Assembly: GCA_020720385.1 (NCBI GenBank)
Contig: DYOR01000001.1
Span: 36,170-91,628, forward strand
DNA length: 55,459 nucleotides
Direction of reading: 5' to 3'
Source of the DNA: Rubrivivax sp.
GTDB lineage: Bacteria; Pseudomonadota; Gammaproteobacteria; Burkholderiales; Burkholderiaceae_C
How positions within the stretch are numbered: the first letter of the stretch is position 1; every line of letters starts with the position of its first letter. The position numbers were made by a program, and so were the translations under genes. The notes below the pieces were generated by a model. That model had not been told where the DNA came from and ran no database searches. It worked only from the letters and a program-made list of their open reading frames with translations. Shown here one piece after another: positions 39,784 through 48,729 of the stretch.

Positions 39784-41169
39784 ATGCCCCTCATCGACGA
39801 TCCGCGAGCCCTGCTCCTGGCCCTGTACCAGGCCGCCGTGCGGCGCGCGCTGCCGGCGCACAGCCTCGGCGCTTTCCTGCCGCCGCCACCGCCGCGCGGG
39901 CGCACCCTGGTGCTGGGCGCGGGCAAGGCCGGCGGCGCCATGGCCGCGGCGGTGGACGCGCTGTGGCCGGCCGACGCGCCGCTCGCCGGCCTGGTGATCA
40001 CGCGCTACGACCATGTCCCGCCCGCCTACCGCGCCGCGCCCGGGCGCATCGAGGTCGTCGAGGCCTCGCACCCGGTGCCCGACGAAGCCGGCCTGCGCGC
40101 CACGCAGCGCATCGTCGAACTCACGCGCGGCCTCACCGCGGACGACCTGGTGCTGTGCCTCGTCTCCGGTGGCGGCTCGGCCCTGCTCTCGCTGCCCGCC
40201 GAAGGCCTGACCCTGGCCGACAAGCAGGCGGTGAACAAGGCGCTGCTCAAGAGCGGCGCGGCGATCGACGAGATGAACTGCGTGCGCAAGCACCTTTCGG
40301 CGATCAAGGGCGGGCGCCTGGCCGCCCTGTGCGCCCCGGCGCGCGTGGCGAGCCTGCTCGTCAGCGACGTGCCCGGCGACGCCCCCGAGGTCATCGCCAG
40401 CGGCCCCACCGTGCCCGACGCCAGCACCTGCGCCGACGCCCTGGCGATCTGCCAGCGCTACGGCATCGCCTTGCCGCCCGCGGCACGCGCCGGGCTGGAG
40501 AGCGGTGCCTTCGAGACCCCCAAACCCGGTGACCCGGCCTTTGCCGGCAACGCGGTGCATCTCGTCGCCACGCCGCAGCAAAGCCTGCAGGCCGCCGCCG
40601 CGGCCGCGCGCGCCGCCGGCGTGCCGGCGCACATCCTGAGCGACGAGATGGAGGGCGAGAGCCGCGAGGTGGGCAAGGTGCACGCCGCGCTGGCGCGCGC
40701 CGTGGCGCGCCACGGCGAGCCCTTCGCGCGGCCCTGCGTGATCCTCTCCGGCGGCGAGACCACGGTCACGGTGAAGAGCCGCGGCGGCCGGGGCGCGTCC
40801 AGCCAAGCCGCCCCTGGCCGGGGCGAGTCCAGCGAAGCCGCCCCTGGCCGGGGCGAGTCCAGCGAAGCCGCCCCTGGCCGGGGCGGCAGAGCCACCGAAT
40901 TCCTCCTCGGCTGCGCCCTGGCGTTGCACGGCCAGGTCGGCGTGCACGTGCTGGCTGCCGACACCGACGGCATCGACGGCATGGAGGACAACGCCGGCGC
41001 CATCGTCACCCCCAGCACGCTGGCCCGCGCCCGGGCGCTGGGACTCAAGGCCGCCGATTACCTCGACCGCAACGACGCCTACAGCTTCTTCGCCGCGCTG
41101 GGCGACCTGGTGGTGAGCGGGCCGACCTTCACCAACGTCAACGACTTCCGCGCGCTGCTCATCACCTGA
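39784..41169 (+). CDS. glycerate kinase / hydroxypyruvate-reductase-annotated MOFRL family protein with internal repeat
   Basis: 461-residue member of the GckA/TtuD family (glycerate 2-kinase, DUF4147 plus MOFRL domain). The N-terminal part has GAGKAGGAMAAAVD and CLVSGGGSALLSLPAEG; the C-terminal MOFRL part has SGGETTVTV (322-330), ATEFLLGCALAL and DTDGIDG. Between them residues 338-367 are three 10-residue units (xSSxAAPGRG) from a 30-bp tandem repeat. Removing them restores the family's continuous Gly/Arg-rich loop, GRGGRATEF. The family role is phosphorylation of glycerate in photorespiration-like or tartrate routes. It starts 38 bases after the eptA-like gene. Confidence 0.9.
   Translation: MPLIDDPRALLLALYQAAVRRALPAHSLGAFLPPPPPRGRTLVLGAGKAGGAMAAAVDALWPADAPLAGLVITRYDHVPPAYRAAPGRIEVVEASHPVPDEAGLRATQRIVELTRGLTADDLVLCLVSGGGSALLSLPAEGLTLADKQAVNKALLKSGAAIDEMNCVRKHLSAIKGGRLAALCAPARVASLLVSDVPGDAPEVIASGPTVPDASTCADALAICQRYGIALPPAARAGLESGAFETPKPGDPAFAGNAVHLVATPQQSLQAAAAAARAAGVPAHILSDEMEGESREVGKVHAALARAVARHGEPFARPCVILSGGETTVTVKSRGGRGASSQAAPGRGESSEAAPGRGESSEAAPGRGGRATEFLLGCALALHGQVGVHVLAADTDGIDGMEDNAGAIVTPSTLARARALGLKAADYLDRNDAYSFFAALGDLVVSGPTFTNVNDFRALLIT
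40795..40884 (+). repeat. three tandem 30-bp units inside the glycerate-kinase-family gene
   Basis: Units at 40795-40824, 40825-40854 and 40855-40884. Units 2 and 3 are identical; unit 1 differs at two bases. Each ends in GGCCGGGGC, the same nonamer that precedes the first unit (40786-40794), and contains GCCCCTGGCCGGGGC, which has 5-bp inverted arms. The 90-bp insertion is in frame. Confidence 0.95.
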
Positions 41170-41210
41170 ACGCCCAGGCACGGCGGCCCAGGGCCGAGCG
41201 CTGACCAGGC

Positions 41211-42620
41211 CTACTTCGTGAGGAACGCCAGCACCCGGTCGGCGAACCTGCCGTAAGGCGGCATGAGGAACTTGAGTGTCGAGAAGCGCGCCTGGTAGAA
41301 CACCGGGCGCAGCTTGGAGAAGGTCTGGAAGCCCTCCACGCCGTGATAGTGGCCCATGCCCGAATCGCCCACGCCGCCGAAGGGCAGGTCGTGCTGGCCG
41401 ACGTGAAACAGCGCGTCGTTCACCGACACCCCGCCGGACATCACGCGATCGAGCAGCATCTGCACCTGCGCCGCGTCGTGGCTGAAGGGGTAGATCGCCA
41501 GCGGCCGCGGCCCGGCGTTGACCTGCGCGATCACCGTCTCCAGCGAGTCGAACGCGCGCAGCGGCAGGATGGGGCCGAAGATCTCGCGCTGCAGCAGCTC
41601 GCTGTCCTCGGGCGCGTCGAGCACGATGTGCGGCACGATCTTGCGCGTGGCTCGGTCCCAGGCCGGCCCGGGCAGCAGCGGCACCAGGGTGGCACCGCGC
41701 GCGCGCGCATCCTCCAGCGCATGCACCAGGCGCTCGAACGAGCGCTCGTCGACGATCGAGGTGTAGTCGGGCGAATCCAGCCGCGGGTAGCGCCTGGGGA
41801 CGATCTGCAGCGCCAGCTTCACGAACTCGGCGATGCGCTCGCGCGGCAGCCAGGCATGGTCCACCGTGGTACAGATCTGCCCGGCGTTGAGGTACTTGAC
41901 GAAGAGGATGCGTTCGGCCGCCAGCGCGAGCGGGAAGTCCGCGCAGACGATCGCCGGCGCCTTGCCGCCGAGTTCCAGCGTCACCGGGCACAGGTTGGCC
42001 GCCGCGGCGGCCATCACCGCGCGGCCGGTGGCCCCCGAGCCGGTGAAGAGCAGGTGGTCGAAGGGCAGCTGCGAGAAGGCGATGCCCACGCCGCCGCTCT
42101 CGTCGAAGAACTGCAGCTTCTCCGGCGGGAAGTAGGCCGGCATCTTCTCGATGAAGAGCTGCGCCAGGTGGCGCGAGTTCTCGCTCATCTTCACCAGCGC
42201 GCGGTTGCCGGCGGCGAAGATCGCCGTCAGCGGCACCAGGCTCAGGTTGACGGGGAAGTTCCACGGCACGATCACCCCGACCACCCCCAGCGGCTGCGGG
42301 ATGACGCGGTTGCGCGCACCGAGGAAGTTGCGCCAGTCCACCGCACGGCGCTGCGGCTTCATCCACGCGCGCAGGTGCTTCACGGCGTGATCGATGCCGT
42401 CGACGGCGGGGAAGATCTCGGCCAGCAGCGTCTCGTGGCGCGAGCGGTGGCCGTAGTCGGCGCTGATGGCGTCGCACAGCGCGTCCTTGTGCTCGCGGAT
42501 GAAGCGCTGCAGGGTGCGCAGGTCGGCGATGCGCTCGGCCCGCGTGGGCACGGGGTGCGCCAGGTAGGCCTGGCGCTGCAGCTGCAACGCGGCGGCGAGG
42601 GTGGCGGCGATGTCGTTCAT
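41211..42620 (-). CDS. aldehyde dehydrogenase, coniferyl-aldehyde-dehydrogenase-like
   Basis: 469-residue NAD(P)-dependent aldehyde dehydrogenase. Landmarks are PWNFP (119-123), FTGSGATGR (192-200), the catalytic Glu216 in LELGGKAPA, and Cys250 in AGQICTTVDH. The short C-terminus with a hydrophobic tail and the GQxCTTVDH active site fit the CalB/class 3-like group, which acts on coniferyl or long-chain aldehydes; the substrate is not determined. ATG 42620 is chosen over ATG 42635, which would add five residues. It is divergent from pgi and convergent with the glycerate-kinase-family gene. Confidence 0.9.
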   Translation of the reverse strand: MNDIAATLAAALQLQRQAYLAHPVPTRAERIADLRTLQRFIREHKDALCDAISADYGHRSRHETLLAEIFPAVDGIDHAVKHLRAWMKPQRRAVDWRNFLGARNRVIPQPLGVVGVIVPWNFPVNLSLVPLTAIFAAGNRALVKMSENSRHLAQLFIEKMPAYFPPEKLQFFDESGGVGIAFSQLPFDHLLFTGSGATGRAVMAAAAANLCPVTLELGGKAPAIVCADFPLALAAERILFVKYLNAGQICTTVDHAWLPRERIAEFVKLALQIVPRRYPRLDSPDYTSIVDERSFERLVHALEDARARGATLVPLLPGPAWDRATRKIVPHIVLDAPEDSELLQREIFGPILPLRAFDSLETVIAQVNAGPRPLAIYPFSHDAAQVQMLLDRVMSGGVSVNDALFHVGQHDLPFGGVGDSGMGHYHGVEGFQTFSKLRPVFYQARFSTLKFLMPPYGRFADRVLAFLTK

Positions 42621-42772
42621 GACGCCATCATGCACCCGGGGCAGCAGGGCGCTCGCAAGCGCGCGTGCTGCGGCCCGGCCGCCTCGGGTCTAATCCAGGG
42701 CTGCGGCATCCCTGTCGTACCGCGACACCGACCGATGAAGCCACTCCACCACCCACTGCGCTGCGCCCTCTC

Positions 42773-44356
42773 ATGATCCGCTGCGACCACACCCCCGCCT
42801 GGGCCGCGCTGCAGGCCCATTACGCAACCCAGGGCCGAGGCCTGGACCTGCGCCAGGCTTTCGCGCGCGACACTGGCCGCTTTGCCGCCTTCGGCTTCGA
42901 AGCCCCCGAGGTCTTCGCCGACCTGTCGAAGAACCTCGTCGACAGCGCCACGCTGCGCCTGCTGCGGCAACTCGCCGACGAATGCGCGCTGCCGGCGCGG
43001 CGCGACGCCATGCTGCGTGGCGAGGCCGTCAACGCCAGCGAAGGCCGCGCCGTGCTGCACACGGCGCTGCGCGCGCCGCGCGGCGCGGCGCCCTTCAGCC
43101 AGCAGGTGCACGAGGTGCTCGACGCCATGCTCGCCTACGCCGAGCAAGTGCGCGGCGACGCCCAGTTCACCGACATCGTGAACATCGGCATCGGCGGCAG
43201 CGACCTCGGGCCGCAGATGGTGGTGCTGGCCCTGGACGCCTACGGCGCGCCGGGCCGGCGCCTGCACTTCGTGAGCAACGTCGACGGCCACGACATCGCC
43301 CCGCTGCTGGCGCGGCTGGACGCCCGCCGCACCCTCTTCATCGTCGCCAGCAAGACCTTCACCACCCAGGAGACGATGGCCAACGCGCGCTCGGCGCGCG
43401 AGTGGTTCATCGCCCAGGGCGGCAGCGAGGTGGCGCGCCACTTCGCCGCGACGACGACGAACGTGCAGGCCGCGGCCGCCTTCGGCATCACCACCACCTT
43501 CGGTTTCTGGGACTGGGTGGGCGGGCGCTACTCGCTGTGGAGCGCCATCGGCCTGCCCATCGCCATCGCCGTCGGCGCGGCAAGTTTCCGCGACCTGCTC
43601 GCCGGCGCGCACGCCATGGACGAGCACTTCGCGCAGGCGCCGCTCGCGCGCAACCTGCCCGTGCTGCTGGGCCTGCTCGACGTCTGGTACCGCAACTTCC
43701 ACGGCTTCTCCAGCCGCAGCGTGGCGCCCTACCACCAGGGCCTGCGGCGCCTGCCCGCCTACCTGCAGCAGCTGGAGATGGAATCCAACGGCAAGAGTGT
43801 CGATGCCGACGGCGCCGCCCTGCCCTTTGCCACCAGCCCGGTGGTGTGGGGCGAGCCCGGCACCAACGGCCAGCACGCCTACTTCCAGATGCTGCACCAG
43901 GGCAGCGAGGTGATCCCGGTGGAGTTCGTCGCGGTGAAGAACCCGGCGCACGCCCTGACCGACCAGCACCGCATGCTGCTTGCCAACTGCCTGGCGCAAA
44001 GCCAGGCCCTGATGCTGGGCAAGACGGCAGCCCAGGCGGCGGCGGAGAAGGCGCCCACGGCGGCCGCGGGCATGGATGCGGCGGTGCTCGCCCGGCAGCG
44101 CAGCTTCCCCGGCAACCGGCCGAGCACGACGCTGGTGCTGGAGGCGCTCACCCCGCGCAGCCTGGGCGCGCTCATCGCGCTGTACGAGCACCGCGTCTTC
44201 ACCAGCGGCGCACTGTGGGGCATCAACAGCTTCGACCAGTGGGGCGTGGAGCTGGGCAAGGCGCTGTGCGGCGAGCTGCTGCCGCGCATGGCCTCGGGCG
44301 ACACCGCCGGGCTGGACGCCTCCACCGCCGGCCTGATGAAGCGGCTCACGGCATGA
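42773..44356 (+). CDS. pgi: glucose-6-phosphate isomerase
   Basis: Interconverts glucose-6-phosphate and fructose-6-phosphate. The 527-residue protein has the family blocks NIGIGGSDLGPQM, SKTFTTQETM, FWDWVGGRYSLWSAIG and GEPGTNGQHAYFQMLHQGS, with the catalytic Glu at about 361. No Shine-Dalgarno sequence precedes ATG 42773. Instead, a 13-codon frame from ATG 42735 ends in a TGA that overlaps the pgi ATG, so translation may be coupled. The stop overlaps the ATG of the HAD phosphatase gene. Confidence 0.96.
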   Translation: MIRCDHTPAWAALQAHYATQGRGLDLRQAFARDTGRFAAFGFEAPEVFADLSKNLVDSATLRLLRQLADECALPARRDAMLRGEAVNASEGRAVLHTALRAPRGAAPFSQQVHEVLDAMLAYAEQVRGDAQFTDIVNIGIGGSDLGPQMVVLALDAYGAPGRRLHFVSNVDGHDIAPLLARLDARRTLFIVASKTFTTQETMANARSAREWFIAQGGSEVARHFAATTTNVQAAAAFGITTTFGFWDWVGGRYSLWSAIGLPIAIAVGAASFRDLLAGAHAMDEHFAQAPLARNLPVLLGLLDVWYRNFHGFSSRSVAPYHQGLRRLPAYLQQLEMESNGKSVDADGAALPFATSPVVWGEPGTNGQHAYFQMLHQGSEVIPVEFVAVKNPAHALTDQHRMLLANCLAQSQALMLGKTAAQAAAEKAPTAAAGMDAAVLARQRSFPGNRPSTTLVLEALTPRSLGALIALYEHRVFTSGALWGINSFDQWGVELGKALCGELLPRMASGDTAGLDASTAGLMKRLTA

Positions 44357-44970
44357 AGATCGTCTTCGACTTCGGCGGCGTGCTCTTCAGCTGGCACCCG
44401 GTGCGCATGCTGCAACGCGAGCTGCCGCACGTGGCGCCGAATGCGGCGGCCGCCGTGCACTGGGTGGCGCACATCTTCCAGGGCTACGCCGGCGACTGGG
44501 GCGACTTCGACCGCGGCACGGTGAGCGTGCCCGAGCTCGTGCAACGCATCGCCACGCGCACCGGCCTGGCCGCGGCCGACGTGCGCACGGTGATCGATGC
44601 CGTGCCGCGCGAGCTGCAGCCCGTCCCGGAAACGGTGATGCTGCTGCGCCGGCTGCATGCGGCCGGCCACGAGCTCTATTTCCTGTCCAACATGCCGGCG
44701 CCCTACGCCGAGCAGCTGGAGTCGGAAAACGACTTCATGCGCTGTTTTCGCGACGGCGTGTTCTCCGCCCGCGTGCAGCTCGCCAAACCCGAGGCGGCGA
44801 TCTTCGAGCTGGCGCGCGAGCGCTTCGGCGCGCAGGCCAGCGAACTCGTCTTCCTCGACGACCACGTGCCCAACGTCGAAGCCGCGCGCAGCCTGGGTTG
44901 GCATGCGCTGCACTTCAGCCATGCGGCGCAGGCCGAGGCCGCCCTGCGCGAGCTCGGGTGGCACGCGTAG
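44353..44970 (+). CDS. HAD-family sugar-phosphatase, YihX-like
   Basis: 205-residue HAD-IA hydrolase. The nucleophile is Asp6 in VFDFGGVLF; the usual second Asp is Gly8, as in E. coli YihX (FDLGNV), a glucose-1-phosphate phosphatase. Motif II is YFLSNMP, the motif III lysine lies in QLAKPEAAIF, and motif IV is FLDDHVPNVEAA. The small cap is helical. It overlaps pgi by four bases (ATGA), so a sugar-phosphate substrate is a reasonable inference. It ends 23 bases before the convergent permease gene. Confidence 0.85.
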   Translation: MKIVFDFGGVLFSWHPVRMLQRELPHVAPNAAAAVHWVAHIFQGYAGDWGDFDRGTVSVPELVQRIATRTGLAAADVRTVIDAVPRELQPVPETVMLLRRLHAAGHELYFLSNMPAPYAEQLESENDFMRCFRDGVFSARVQLAKPEAAIFELARERFGAQASELVFLDDHVPNVEAARSLGWHALHFSHAAQAEAALRELGWHA

Positions 44971-44972
44971 CG

Positions 44973-44987
44973 GCGCGCTTCGCGCGC
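44973..44987. terminator. hairpin between convergent HAD and AI-2E-family genes
   Basis: GCGCGC / GCGCGC stem with a TTC loop fills the 22-bp gap between the two 3' ends. It is short and lacks a T-tract, so it is only a possible bidirectional stop. Confidence 0.35.
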
Positions 44988-44992
44988 TGCGC

Positions 44993-46075
44993 TCAGTCGC
45001 GGTAGCTCGGCGGCGGCGCCTCGCCGTCGCTGACCCACGCCTCGAGCAGCGTGTAGCCCACGGCCAGCACCACCGGGCCGACGAAGATGCCCACCAGGCC
45101 GAAGGCGAGCAGGCCGCCGATGACGCCGGCGAAGATGAGCAGCAGCGGCAGGTCGGCCCCCATCTTGATGAGCAAGGGGCGCAGCACGTTGTCCAGCGTG
45201 CCCACCACGACGGCCACGACGAGCACGAACACGCCCCAGCCGGTGTCGCCGTTGAAGAAGGCCCAGCCGGCCGCGCCCAGCAGCACCGGCGCCGGCCCGA
45301 TCTGGGCGATGCACAGCATGAACATGAGTGCCGTGAGCAGGCCGGCGAAGGGCACGCCGGCGAGCAGCATGCCCAGGCCGCCGAGCAGCGCCTGCACGAA
45401 GGCCGTGACGCCCACGCCCAGGGCCACGCCGCGGATGGCGCCGCCGGCCAGCACCACCGCTGCCGCCCCGCGCTCGCCGCCCAGGCGGCGGGCAAAGCGC
45501 CGCACGTGCTCGGCGGCCTCCTCGCCGCTGCCGTACATCACCGCGGCGATGACCACGGTGAGCAGGAACTGCAGCAACAGCATGCCGACGCCGCCCACCT
45601 GGCCGACGAACCAGCGCGTCACGCTGCCGGCGTAGGGGCTGAGCTTGGGCAGCAGGTCACGCAAACCCAGGTCTGAAGCCTGCTGCCAGGCGCGCTCGGC
45701 AAAGCCACCGACCAGCGGCAGATCCAGCAGCCAGCGCGGCGGCACGTCGGGCAGGGTGTAGGTCGAGGCAAGCCGGGCCCACTCGATCATGCGGTCGGCG
45801 TTGCCGACGATGGTGACGATGGCCAGCGTCAGCGGCACGACGAAGAGCAGCAGCAGCGCCAGCGTCATCACCGCCACCGCCGGCGAGCGCCGCCCGCCCA
45901 GGGCGTGCTGTACGCGCAGCATCAGCGGCCAGGTGGCGACGACGACCATCGTCGCCCAGATCGCCGGCCCGAGGAAGGGCCGCAGGATCCACAGCGACAC
46001 GCCGAGCAGCGCGCCGAGGAAGAGCACGCCGAAGGTGGTGCGCGCCAGGTCGCCGGGGCGCTGTGGCGTCATCAT
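44993..46075 (-). CDS. AI-2E family transporter-like membrane protein
   Basis: 360-residue inner-membrane protein with about eight helices in the pattern of the AI-2E/YdiK/PerM family. It includes the N-terminal LWILRPFLGPAIWATMVVVATWPL, a central soluble stretch, and the paired C-terminal helices with LDNVLRPLLIKMGADLPLLL. Family members have been linked to autoinducer-2 export or ion exchange, but most are uncharacterised. It begins 43 bases after the DUF3299 gene and may be the last gene of that operon. Confidence 0.88.
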   Translation of the reverse strand: MMTPQRPGDLARTTFGVLFLGALLGVSLWILRPFLGPAIWATMVVVATWPLMLRVQHALGGRRSPAVAVMTLALLLLFVVPLTLAIVTIVGNADRMIEWARLASTYTLPDVPPRWLLDLPLVGGFAERAWQQASDLGLRDLLPKLSPYAGSVTRWFVGQVGGVGMLLLQFLLTVVIAAVMYGSGEEAAEHVRRFARRLGGERGAAAVVLAGGAIRGVALGVGVTAFVQALLGGLGMLLAGVPFAGLLTALMFMLCIAQIGPAPVLLGAAGWAFFNGDTGWGVFVLVVAVVVGTLDNVLRPLLIKMGADLPLLLIFAGVIGGLLAFGLVGIFVGPVVLAVGYTLLEAWVSDGEAPPPSYRD

Positions 46076-46118
46076 GGCAGGCGCGCGCCGGGCCGCACGC
46101 AGGTGGCGAGCGCGGCGC

Positions 46119-46736
46119 TCACCGTTTGGGCTCGCTGTAGGGCGTGACGCTGCTGGCTTCGAGCCGCCAGCTCGCCGCCCCCATGAAGGAGTCGACCTGC
46201 TCCTGGGTCAGCGTGCCGCTGATCCACACCGCGTCCATCGAACGCAGGCCCTTGGCCGGGGTCTTGGCGAGCACGTCGATGATCTGGTTGGACGGCGGCG
46301 GCGGGCTGTGGATGCAGGCGCCGAAGTAGGGCACGAGGAGGAACTCCTTGAGGCCCTCCTTGCTGTCCTCCAGCGGCACGACGAAGCCCGGGATGCGCAC
46401 CTGCTGGCCGACCATGGCCTGGTTCACCGGCGCGTGGTCCCACACCTCGCGCATTCTCTTCATCAGCGTCATGGCACGCGGGTCGCCGTCGTCGAGCATC
46501 TGGAAGTCCAGGCCGCGGAACTCCTTGAAGGGGTCCCAGTCGGCCGGCACCAGGGCTTCCCAGGTGATGGTGCGCACGCCGCCCGCCGTCGGCGCGGGCG
46601 CCGATTTCGCAGCGGCCGCCGAAGCCGAACCCAGCGCGGGCTTCATCAGCGGCACGCCCTGGGCCCGCGCCGGCGCAGCCGCCGCGGCGGCGAGCAAGGC
46701 ACAGGCAAGGGACAGGCGAAGGCAGTGGCGCAGCAT
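46119..46736 (-). CDS. DUF3299 periplasmic protein
   Basis: 205-residue exported protein of unknown function. A signal peptide ([16 protein letters not shown]) precedes the DUF3299 core, with DWDPFKEFRGLDF, GFVVPLED, LLVPYFGACIHSPPPPSNQIIDV and VWISGTLT. The Cys-His pair in ACIHSPPPP suggests a possible metal site, which is an inference. It follows the FtsX-like permease by 21 bases. From memory, the same four-gene set (DUF2796, ATPase, permease, DUF3299) exists in Pseudomonas aeruginosa as PA4063-PA4066 and responds to zinc limitation. Confidence 0.85.
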   Translation of the reverse strand: MLRHCLRLSLACALLAAAAAAPARAQGVPLMKPALGSASAAAAKSAPAPTAGGVRTITWEALVPADWDPFKEFRGLDFQMLDDGDPRAMTLMKRMREVWDHAPVNQAMVGQQVRIPGFVVPLEDSKEGLKEFLLVPYFGACIHSPPPPSNQIIDVLAKTPAKGLRSMDAVWISGTLTQEQVDSFMGAASWRLEASSVTPYSEPKR

Positions 46737-46757
46737 GGGCGGGGTCGGTGGCGGGGT

Positions 46758-48041
46758 TCAGGTGCGCGGCGACAGGCCATCGGCCAGCGAGAGCCGGTAG
46801 GCACGCCAACCCGGCACCAGGCTGGCAAGCATACCTGCGGCGAGCACGGCGGCGAACAGGGCCCATTGTTCGGGCGTGGGCGCGGTGGCGGCCAGGGCGA
46901 TGCCGAAACGCTGCTGCACCCAGGGCCCGGCGATCAGCACCGCGGCGGCCGCCGCCAGCGCACCGAGCAGCGCACCGGCGAGCGTCACCAGCGCGCCCTC
47001 GGCGGCGAGCAGCACGAGCACATGGCGCGGGCCGGCGCCCACGGCGCGCAGCACGGCCAGTTCGCGCCGCCGTTCGTTGAGCCCGGCGAGCACCACCGCC
47101 ACCAGCGAGGCCAGGCTCACCAGCGCCACCAGGCCGCTGATCGCCAGCAGCGCGCGCTCGCCCAGGCCCACCGCGGCCCAGAGCTCGTCCAGCGCCACGC
47201 CGGGCAGCACCGCCATCAGCGGCTCGCCCTCGTACTCATTCACGAAACGCTGCACCTTGAACACCGCCACGCGGCTCCTCAGTCCCACCAGCGCAGCGGT
47301 GACCTGCTTGGGCTCGAGATCGAACTTGCGCGCGTTGCGCGCCGCGATGGCCATGCCCGGCACCGGCGCGCCGCCCATCCAGTCGAGGTGGATGGCCTCG
47401 ATGGCCTGCAGGCTGATATGCACGGTGCGGTCCACCGGCGTGCCGGTGGCTGCCAGCACGCCGACCACGGTGAAGGGCTTGTCGGCATGTTCGCTGGCCA
47501 GCGCCCCTTCCACGCCGCCCAGGCCATGCGTGAGCGTGAGGCGCTGGCCCAGGCGGTAGCCCAGCGCGCGCGCCACCTCGGCGCCGAGCACGGCCTCGTA
47601 CAGGCCGGCTAGCGTGCCGCTGAACGCACGGCCCTGGGCCAGCAGCAGAGGCTGGCGCTCGCCGTAGAGAAAGCGCGTGAAGTACTCCGGCGTGGTGCCC
47701 AGCACCGGGTAGCCGCGGTGCGAATCACCCAGCGACAGCGGCACCGTCCAGGCCACCGCGGGCTGCGCCGCCACGGCACGCAGGCTGTCCATGCGGATGT
47801 TGTGGGTCGCGCCGCCGACGCGAAACACCGCGTAGAGCATGAGTTGCACCGGGCCCGTGCGCGCCCCCACCACCAGATCGGTGCCGCTGACGGCGAGCGA
47901 GAAGCTGCTGCGGATGTCCGTGCGCAGCCGCTCCAGCGTGAGCAGCAGCGCCGTGGCCAGGGCGATCGAGAAGACCACCAGCGCCAGCGTGCCGCGGCGG
48001 TTCCAGGCGCTGCGCGCGGCGATGTGCAGCAGCGCCTTCAT
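46758..48041 (-). CDS. FtsX-like ABC transporter permease
   Basis: 427-residue permease of the MacB/FtsX type. The N-terminal helix (LALVVFSIALATALLLTLE) is followed by a large periplasmic domain (about 45-285). Three C-terminal helices include RRRELAVLRAVGAGPRHVLVLL, the cytoplasmic coupling segment. It probably acts in mechanotransmission or lipoprotein/substrate handling rather than classical import. Its ATG overlaps the stop of the ATPase gene (ATGA). DUF2796 and DUF3299 proteins flank the pair. Confidence 0.88.
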   Translation of the reverse strand: MKALLHIAARSAWNRRGTLALVVFSIALATALLLTLERLRTDIRSSFSLAVSGTDLVVGARTGPVQLMLYAVFRVGGATHNIRMDSLRAVAAQPAVAWTVPLSLGDSHRGYPVLGTTPEYFTRFLYGERQPLLLAQGRAFSGTLAGLYEAVLGAEVARALGYRLGQRLTLTHGLGGVEGALASEHADKPFTVVGVLAATGTPVDRTVHISLQAIEAIHLDWMGGAPVPGMAIAARNARKFDLEPKQVTAALVGLRSRVAVFKVQRFVNEYEGEPLMAVLPGVALDELWAAVGLGERALLAISGLVALVSLASLVAVVLAGLNERRRELAVLRAVGAGPRHVLVLLAAEGALVTLAGALLGALAAAAAVLIAGPWVQQRFGIALAATAPTPEQWALFAAVLAAGMLASLVPGWRAYRLSLADGLSPRT

Positions 48042-48715
48042 GCGCGCGCCTCGTTCAGGGCGGGCAGCGACAGCCGCTCGTCGAAGCGCGCCGCCAGGCG
48101 CTCGTCGTGGCTCACGAAGACCAGCGTGCTGCCGGCCGCGGCGCACGCGCCCAGCAGCAAGGCCATGAAGTCGTCGCGCAGCGGGCCGTCCAGCGCCGAG
48201 GTCGGTTCGTCGGCAATGACGACCTCCGGCGCGCCGATGAGCGCGCGCGCCGCCGCCACGCGCTGCTGCTGGCCCACCGAGAGCGCGTCGGCGCGCCGCG
48301 TCCACAGCGCCGGCGGCAGCGCCACGCGCTGCAGCAGCGAGCGCGCCGCGGCGGCGGGCGAGCCGGCGCAGCGCGAGGCGCGCAGCTTGGAGAAGCGGCA
48401 CGGCAGGAGCACGTTGTCGAGCACGGTGAGGTAGGGCAGCAGGTTGAACTGCTGGTAGATCACGCCCACGTGGTCGGCGCGCCGCGCGTCGCGCCGGCCG
48501 CCGCGCAGCGCCGCCCAGTCCTGCCCGAGGAGTTCGACCTGGCCCTGCCGCGCGAGCAGCACGCCGGCCATCAGCCCGAGCAGGGTGCTCTTGCCGCAGC
48601 CGCTGGGGCCGTGCAGGAAGACCGTGCGCCCGGCAGCCAGATGCAGGGCCTCGATGTGCAGGACATCGTGGCCGGCACCCGGCCAGCCATAGCGCAGATC
48701 GCTCAGGCGCAACAA
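48038..48715 (-). CDS. ABC transporter ATP-binding protein (LolD/MacB-like)
   Basis: 225-residue ATPase that pairs with the FtsX-like permease. Walker A is GPSGCGKST, the Q-loop IYQQFNLLPY, the signature LSVGQQQRVAAARA, and Walker B VVIADEPTSALD. The start is uncertain: no ATG or GTG lies near the conserved LLRLSDLRYGW. TTG 48715, 14 bases after the DUF2796 stop, is the best choice; TTG 48712 is next. The frame stays open through the DUF2796 gene but codes nothing family-like there. Confidence 0.85.
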   Translation of the reverse strand: MLRLSDLRYGWPGAGHDVLHIEALHLAAGRTVFLHGPSGCGKSTLLGLMAGVLLARQGQVELLGQDWAALRGGRRDARRADHVGVIYQQFNLLPYLTVLDNVLLPCRFSKLRASRCAGSPAAAARSLLQRVALPPALWTRRADALSVGQQQRVAAARALIGAPEVVIADEPTSALDGPLRDDFMALLLGACAAAGSTLVFVSHDERLAARFDERLSLPALNEARA

Positions 48716-48729
48716 GGCCGGCGCCGCGC

